Below, piece after piece: positions 7,534-11,878 of a DNA stretch of 11,878 nt. The notes below the pieces were generated by a model. That model ran no database searches. It was given only the letters and a program-made list of their open reading frames with translations, and was not told the DNA's origin. A program made the translations under genes and the position numbers. The stretch is from Burkholderiales bacterium. Lineage in GTDB: Bacteria; Pseudomonadota; Gammaproteobacteria; Burkholderiales; Burkholderiaceae. Within the stretch, counting starts at the first letter, position 1; every line of letters starts with the position of its first letter. Location of the stretch: NCBI GenBank assembly GCA_903643055.1, contig CAHJWV010000712.1:1-11878 (forward strand). The letters are read 5' to 3'.

Positions 7534-7547
7534 TGACATTTGTGTCA
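7534..7547. promoter_or_regulatory. Inverted repeat TGACA-N4-TGTCA, candidate activator site for pilA
   Basis: This is a perfect 5-bp dyad, TGACATTTGTGTCA, about 145 bases upstream of the -24 element of the pilin promoter. That is a normal distance for an enhancer-binding protein. It contains GTGTC (7542-7546), which resembles the half-site reported for PilR. The assignment to PilR is inference. A second dyad, ACGCTT-N4-AAGCGT (7552-7567), lies four bases downstream. Confidence 0.4.
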
Positions 7548-7551
7548 CGCA

Positions 7552-7567
7552 ACGCTTTCCTAAGCGT
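7552..7567. repeat. Inverted repeat ACGCTT-N4-AAGCGT
   Basis: A perfect 6-bp dyad with a 4-base spacer lies in the pilA upstream region, beside the TGACA/TGTCA dyad. It could be an operator. I do not recognise a specific regulator. Confidence 0.35.
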
Positions 7568-7623
7568 AGAGAGTTCTGTGCGGTGACCATTTCCGTCATC
7601 GAGTGCCCTGCCTGTTGTGGCCC

Positions 7624-7655
7624 TGATCTGAGCGTTGACCTTTTGCGTCAGATCA
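7624..7655. repeat. Inverted repeat TGATCTGA-N16-TCAGATCA upstream of the pilin promoter
   Basis: The 8-bp arms at 7624-7631 and 7648-7655 are perfect complements. A further direct copy of TCAGATC occurs at 7680-7686, 32 bases after the second arm, about three helical turns. The array ends just before the -24 element at 7692. This spacing suits cooperative protein binding, but the short motif also occurs by chance in nearby coding sequence (around 8019), so the function is unproven. Confidence 0.4.
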
Positions 7656-7691
7656 ACCACCGAATTGCCTGCTTTTTCTTCAGATCGGCCA

Positions 7692-7707
7692 TGGCACGCA
7701 CGGTGCA
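7692..7707 (+). promoter_or_regulatory. Sigma-54 (RpoN) promoter of the pilin gene
   Basis: TGGCACGCACGGTGCA matches the RpoN consensus TGGCACG-N4-TTGCA at every fixed position but one. The invariant GG (7693-7694) and GC (7705-7706) are exactly 10 bases apart. Transcription would start near 7718, giving a leader of about 36 bases with AGGAG at 7744-7748 before the pilA ATG. RpoN control with the PilR activator is the known arrangement for pilA in many type IV piliated proteobacteria. Confidence 0.88.
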
Positions 7708-7753
7708 ATCAGTGACTTGTGTTCCAACCCCTCTATTCCCCTCAGGAGTTTCT

Positions 7754-8251
7754 ATGAAGCGTAATATGCAAAAGGGTTTCACCCTTATCGAATTGATGAT
7801 CGTCGTCGCGATCATTGGTATTTTGGCTGCGGTGGCTCTACCGGCTTATCAGGACTACACAGTTCGGGCCAAGGTTACTGAAGGTCTGTCGCTGGCCGGA
7901 AGTGCAAAGGCTGCCGTCGCTGAAAACGCCGCTAACGGAGCACAGTTCAAGAATGGCTGGACCGCCCCGGCGCCGACAAAGAATGTGGCATCCGTAGATA
8001 TTGCCGACGCCACAGGTCAGATCGTTATTACGTACGCATCAACGATCGATGGCGGTAAAACTCTGATCCTGAATCCGATCGACGGTTCGTCGACTTCAGG
8101 CGCTGCGTTGACCGGTACTGCGTCGGGTTCGACCATCCCAACCGCTGGTTCTATCAGCTGGAACTGCAAGTCAGCCGGCTCGACATCGACCTATGTTGGT
8201 ACGGCGGGAACGATTTCTGCCAAGTACGTCCCAGCTGAGTGCCGCCGTTAA
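7754..8251 (+). CDS. pilA: Type IV pilin, major-pilin type
   Basis: The 165-residue prepilin has a short basic leader (MKRNMQKG) cut by prepilin peptidase after Gly8, giving Phe9 as the N-methylated first mature residue and Glu13 as mature Glu5. The hydrophobic alpha-1 helix '[27 protein letters not shown]' type segment follows. The globular part is rich in Ser, Thr, Gly and Ala. Cys138 and Cys163 near the C-terminus form the usual disulfide-bonded loop. The mature protein (157 residues) is the normal size for a group a pilin. AGGAG (7744-7748) fixes the start at ATG 7754. A longer frame from 7583 would put the sigma-54 promoter inside the gene and displace the leader. The gene is monocistronic by design, with an RpoN promoter before it and a strong terminator after it. 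The exact subtype (PilA or PilE) is a naming choice. Confidence 0.96.
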   Translation: MKRNMQKGFTLIELMIVVAIIGILAAVALPAYQDYTVRAKVTEGLSLAGSAKAAVAENAANGAQFKNGWTAPAPTKNVASVDIADATGQIVITYASTIDGGKTLILNPIDGSSTSGAALTGTASGSTIPTAGSISWNCKSAGSTSTYVGTAGTISAKYVPAECRR

Positions 8252-8270
8252 TCATTCGGCTTTGCATCTA

Positions 8271-8301
8271 AAGGAGGCGTCTTCGGACGCCTCCTTTTTT
8301 T
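8271..8301 (+). terminator. Rho-independent terminator of pilA
   Basis: A perfect 11-bp stem (8271-8281 with 8286-8296) carries the extra-stable TTCG loop and ends in a run of T at 8295-8301. It lies 20 bases after the pilA stop. It should end most pilin transcripts and partly insulate the large downstream gene. Confidence 0.95.
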
Positions 8302-8350
8302 CGTTTTGAATAAAAAGTTTGATGCGATCTCGTCTGTGCTTGTACCTGCC

Positions 8351-11300
8351 ATGAACAGTTTCCAACCGGCGGTGGAAGAGGCCCTCCCCGCAGATCTCCA
8401 ACAGTTACCTCGCTGGGCATCGATCGTCGCATTGATGGCGTTCATGTCTGAATGTTTGACAACAACACTCACCGGGCATTCGATGGCATTTTCGATGCTC
8501 GACGAGCGCACTTGGCTGGATGGCCTTTCGCTTTTCGGCAGTTTCCTTGGTGTTCCCGCGGCGATTTTGTGGATTGGTGGATATGCCTCACCCAGTGGCA
8601 GTTATGTCAGGATGGCGACCCTGATTGCGGGACTAGTTCACATGGCTTGGCGCCTTCATACCGGTACTTCAAATTCGATGAGTGGTGCGAGCGGTGCGCT
8701 TGTGATTGTTCTAGGGCCTCTGGGTGTTATCGAACTTGTTCATTCGCTGGTCAAGTTTCTGTGGTGTCGAGTAAGGCACCAATCAGTGCCCGCATGGCCT
8801 AGAACTTATTTATGGCTATCGTTATTGCTTGCTTGTTTGGGCATGGCAACTGCCTCTGCACTGGAGTGCACAAAGTATCTATTTCCTGCGACTTGGGATT
8901 ACCACCTTTATCGAATTGATGCTGCTCTCGGCTCACTGGCCGCGCCTTTCGCCGCTCTTACCGCTGAGCAAGGGCCATGGCTGCAAACACTGGGAATCAG
9001 TTCTTACAACGCTCTTGTGGCAGCACTTTATGGCATCGTCGCGGTTGCTATGCGTCAAAGACGCATTCGTGAACTTAACGCCTGGCGGATGCTGGTCGTG
9101 CCGTACATGTTGGCCTTTTTGGCTTATGCGTGGCTGCCAGTTAGTGGGCCGCGCTACACCTTTTTTGATGGGCGTTTTCCTAGCGATCTGCCTGACCCGA
9201 TGGGCGTAGCCGCCCTGCAAGTCATTATTCCGCCAGCGTTTCGCAACGGCATGCCGTCGATGCATCTGACGGCTTCGCTTCTTGTCTGGATGATGGCAGT
9301 CGCCTTGCGTAACCGTGTGACGGTGGTACTCGCAAGCCTCCTGGTCGCGGGCACCGCTTGGTCGACATTGGCGCTAGGAGAGCATTACGTTACGGACTTG
9401 GCCGTCGCCATTCCATTCAGTGCGTTCCTAGGTGGTGTCTTAATTCGACCGCAAATGTTGCGTGGCGGTTTGCGACGATCGGGCGCAGTCTGGCTTTGCG
9501 GTGTTGTCTTCTCCGCCTGGATGCTATCGCTGCGAATAGTGCCTGTATGGTTGTCGCTGCACCCGTTATTCGTGCAGGCTCTTTCGGCTGTAGGTTTAGT
9601 GGCTGCTTGCGTTGTATGGGGACAGATGGCAAGGCTGGTCAAGTCGATACCTAATATCGAGATGCTACCTGGCGAATCGCCATATCTGATATCGGCCATG
9701 GGAGTTGTAAAAATACCTGTATGGGTAATCGTGATCTTCATTATTTCAGGCTTTGCCGGTCTGGTTTATGAAGTTGTATATGCCAAGGCGCTGGCTGTAG
9801 CGTTTGGCAGCACGGCCATCGCTTCATATACAGTGTTAACTGTATATATGGGAGGTATGGCGCTGGGTGCGTGGATAGGTGGCCATATTGCAGACCAGGT
9901 CAAACAGCCTTTGCACATCTACGGCTTATGCGAGGCATTCATCGGCATATATGCGGCATTAACGCCTCAAATATTTAGTTTGATTCAATCAGTTTATGTC
10001 TCGCTGGCATTTGACGCCGTTCCTGATGCACCGTGGCTAACGACGTTGAGAGTAGTGCTCGGCGTTGTCGGGCTCGGCCTGCCCACATTGCTGATGGGCG
10101 CAACGTTGCCGCTCATGTTCAAGTATCTGCGCCAACGTGGAATTTCCAGCAGGGATGCTATCGCGCGGCTCTATAGCGCTAATGTCGTAGGCGCAGGGTT
10201 CGGTGCTGTCGCTGCTGGCTACGTGATGCTTCCATTGTTAGGCACCAACGGTGCGGCGAACACCGCTGCTGTGGTAAGCCTGATGGTGGCGCTCTACGCC
10301 ATCGACCGCGCAAAGCAACCTGTCGAGCCGATAGCGGGAACCCCGCGTTTTAATTCGCAAGTTTTTCCAGCCGCTGCGGACGTTGAACGGGCGCAGGTTG
10401 ATAAGGTATCTGGCCTGACAGCCTTCGGCGTTCTCTTGGTTGGCGGCGCGCTAACATTGGGTCTAGAGATCAATTCCATGCATTTACTCGCGACTGTGGC
10501 AGGTAACAGTGTCTATGCTTTCGCGTTGATGCTCGGTACTTTCCTCACCGGACTGTCACTCGGTTCGATGGCCGGACAACGCTTGCTCACCAGTTTCAGG
10601 CAACTGGATGTCGTGTCTTTCGCTCAATACGGGCTGGCTGCCAACATCGGACTCACAGCCTTCTTGTGGGATCAGTTACCTTCCTATTTTGGAAGTTTCG
10701 GCGGCTATCCCCTACCTATGAGTTTTATGGCACGAGAAGCCATTAGGGCATTGATTTGTATGCTCGCAATGATACCTACGGCATTCTGCATTGGCGTTAG
10801 TTACCCTGCGGCGATGAGCTTGGCCGTCGACTGGCTTTCGCCGGGCAGTGGCGCACGCGGTTTAGGCGTTGCCAGCGGGTTCAATACACTCGGGAACATC
10901 GTGGGGGTGCTGTTGGTTGGTTTCGTCCTGCTGCCTTACTTCGGTTCACGCGATGTCTCGATGTTGCTGGCCTCTACAGCCTTTATGTTGGGTTCGGTTG
11001 CACTGATAGTGAATTGGCGGGAGAGGGGACAAAGGCTTGGCTTTACGTCGGGTGTAAGGCCAAGCTTTAGTCTGCAAATCGGAGGCCTCTTGGCTTTATT
11101 GTCTATGGGCAGCATTGCACTAATGCCTAGGCAGTGGGATTTCAATGAGCTTGCTTCAGGTAGCAATGTCTATTTCTATCCTCAAAACTGGGGCACGGTG
11201 GTTGATCACGCTGAAAGCGTCGACGGCGGTTTGACATCTGTTGCTCGTAACAGTCAAGGCGTCACCACGCTTCTGACCAATGGGAAATTCCAGGGCAATG

Positions 11301-11878
11301 ATTCTGTTGGCGGCGAAATGGTTGCACAGGAGTCTTTTGCCTTGTTCCCACTTCTACATACGCAGCAAAGGGAGTCTGCGCTCATTATTGGTTATGGCAC
11401 AGGCATGACTACGAGGGTATTTCACGAAGCTGGATTTAGCCGCCTTGAAGTTGCCGAACTTTCACGAGACATCGTTAATTTGGCCAACAAATACTTCCCT
11501 AAAATAAATCGAGGTGTAAGTGGTGCGGCGGGAGTTAATGTACGCTACACCGATGGCCGCAACTACTTGCTGACCCAGTCACACCAATTCGACGTAGTGA
11601 GCATTGAGATTACAAGCATTTGGTTTGCAGGCGCGGCGAATCTCTATAATCGCGACTTCTACTCGCTAGCTAAGAAGCGTTTGCGCCCGGGCGGAGTCCT
11701 CCAGCAATGGGTTCAACTACACCACATGAAACCAATCGACCTCATCTATGTCATAGGTTCGGTGCGATCGGAATTTAAATATATTTGGCTGTATGTTAGA
11801 GGCGGGCAGGGCATCATTGTTGCATCAAACGACGACGATGCTGCGCAATATCCTGGAATTAGTGCGCTAGCTGTTGGA
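8351..11878 (+). CDS. Large fusion membrane protein: Aur1/PAP2-like domain plus fused MFS/spermidine synthase-like domain (3' end outside window)
   Basis: One uninterrupted frame of 1176 codons runs from ATG 8351 to the window edge. Residues 1 to about 400 are multi-spanning and match the Aur1/PAP2_3 type: SGPRY at 265-269, PSMH with His305, and GEHYVTD with His345 and Asp349, the catalytic His/His/Asp set of lipid phosphate transferases and phosphatases. Residues from about 455 to 926 are a second polytopic region opening with 'SGFAGLVYEVVYAKALAVAFG', the signature of membrane-fused spermidine synthases. From about 930 a Rossmann-type domain follows: 'LLTNGKFQGND', GYGTG (1014-1018), AEL (Glu1036), DGRNYL (Asp1068) and 'ANLYNRDFY'. 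The DExxYHE motif and catalytic Asp of true aminopropyltransferases are missing (Glu1086 sits near the Asp position), so polyamine synthesis is doubtful. The start lacks a clear Shine-Dalgarno site, and a GTG at 8336 is an alternative. The substrate is unknown. Its position beside pilA suggests an envelope or pilin role, by inference only. Confidence 0.85.
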   Translation, partial: MNSFQPAVEEALPADLQQLPRWASIVALMAFMSECLTTTLTGHSMAFSMLDERTWLDGLSLFGSFLGVPAAILWIGGYASPSGSYVRMATLIAGLVHMAWRLHTGTSNSMSGASGALVIVLGPLGVIELVHSLVKFLWCRVRHQSVPAWPRTYLWLSLLLACLGMATASALECTKYLFPATWDYHLYRIDAALGSLAAPFAALTAEQGPWLQTLGISSYNALVAALYGIVAVAMRQRRIRELNAWRMLVVPYMLAFLAYAWLPVSGPRYTFFDGRFPSDLPDPMGVAALQVIIPPAFRNGMPSMHLTASLLVWMMAVALRNRVTVVLASLLVAGTAWSTLALGEHYVTDLAVAIPFSAFLGGVLIRPQMLRGGLRRSGAVWLCGVVFSAWMLSLRIVPVWLSLHPLFVQALSAVGLVAACVVWGQMARLVKSIPNIEMLPGESPYLISAMGVVKIPVWVIVIFIISGFAGLVYEVVYAKALAVAFGSTAIASYTVLTVYMGGMALGAWIGGHIADQVKQPLHIYGLCEAFIGIYAALTPQIFSLIQSVYVSLAFDAVPDAPWLTTLRVVLGVVGLGLPTLLMGATLPLMFKYLRQRGISSRDAIARLYSANVVGAGFGAVAAGYVMLPLLGTNGAANTAAVVSLMVALYAIDRAKQPVEPIAGTPRFNSQVFPAAADVERAQVDKVSGLTAFGVLLVGGALTLGLEINSMHLLATVAGNSVYAFALMLGTFLTGLSLGSMAGQRLLTSFRQLDVVSFAQYGLAANIGLTAFLWDQLPSYFGSFGGYPLPMSFMAREAIRALICMLAMIPTAFCIGVSYPAAMSLAVDWLSPGSGARGLGVASGFNTLGNIVGVLLVGFVLLPYFGSRDVSMLLASTAFMLGSVALIVNWRERGQRLGFTSGVRPSFSLQIGGLLALLSMGSIALMPRQWDFNELASGSNVYFYPQNWGTVVDHAESVDGGLTSVARNSQGVTTLLTNGKFQGNDSVGGEMVAQESFALFPLLHTQQRESALIIGYGTGMTTRVFHEAGFSRLEVAELSRDIVNLANKYFPKINRGVSGAAGVNVRYTDGRNYLLTQSHQFDVVSIEITSIWFAGAANLYNRDFYSLAKKRLRPGGVLQQWVQLHHMKPIDLIYVIGSVRSEFKYIWLYVRGGQGIIVASNDDDAAQYPGISALAVG

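Noticed and set aside
7583..7753. N-terminal extension of the pilin by 57 codons
   Set aside because: It would place the sigma-54 promoter inside the gene and destroy the short class III leader. ATG 7754 has an ideal ribosome binding site.
8452..9209. Two alternative plus-strand frames (8452-8802 and 8829-9209) as small genes or evidence of a frameshift
   Set aside because: The frame starting at 8351 stays open through the region and gives coherent membrane segments and PAP2 motifs. The others are out-of-frame shadows.
1..11878. CRISPR arrays, tRNA or rRNA genes, insertion sequences, phage attachment sites
   Set aside because: I saw no regularly spaced repeats, no tRNA- or rRNA-like sequence, no transposase and no terminal inverted repeats in either orientation.

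Overview
The window reads as a chromosomal segment of a moderately GC-rich betaproteobacterium, most likely of the order Burkholderiales. This is inferred from the gene order recX-sucC-sucD-TerC-family gene followed by a type IV pilin, and from the protein sequences. I cannot name the genus. Every gene lies on the + strand, and nearly all the long minus-strand frames are shadows of real genes.

Layout. (1) 1-249 is the 3' end of recX. (2) 618-2694 holds sucC and sucD, the two subunits of succinyl-CoA synthetase (TCA cycle), closed by a clear intrinsic terminator. (3) 2849-3550 encodes a TerC/YjbE-type membrane protein. (4) 3618-6474 is a compact phospho-signalling block: a membrane-anchored Ser/Thr kinase (TTG start), a PP2C phosphatase and a protein with one intact and one degenerate FHA domain. 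This is a writer, eraser and reader of Ser/Thr phosphorylation. (5) 6664-7437 encodes a metallo-beta-lactamase-fold protein of the class II cyclic-nucleotide phosphodiesterase type. (6) 7754-8251 encodes a type IV pilin, preceded by a near-perfect sigma-54 promoter and several inverted repeats, and followed by a strong terminator with a UUCG loop. (7) From 8351 a single reading frame of at least 1176 codons runs off the window end. It joins an Aur1/PAP2-like membrane domain to a multi-spanning 'fused MFS/spermidine synthase' domain.

How the parts may work together. recX and sucCD are housekeeping genes in a conserved neighbourhood. The kinase, phosphatase and FHA protein probably form one regulatory circuit. 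The kinase tail and the FHA linker carry a similar acidic-x-Thr-hydrophobic motif, which could be a shared phospho-acceptor site. The cyclic-nucleotide phosphodiesterase lies between this circuit and pilA. The pilin looks separately controlled by RpoN, probably through a PilR-type activator.

The most unusual item is the giant fusion beside pilA. It keeps the PAP2 His/His/Asp catalytic set. Its spermidine-synthase domain has a good nucleotide-binding loop but lacks the usual catalytic Asp and the DExxYHE motif. Its codon use (many ATA, AGA and AGG codons) differs from the upstream genes. A role in modifying pilin or an envelope lipid is a hypothesis only.
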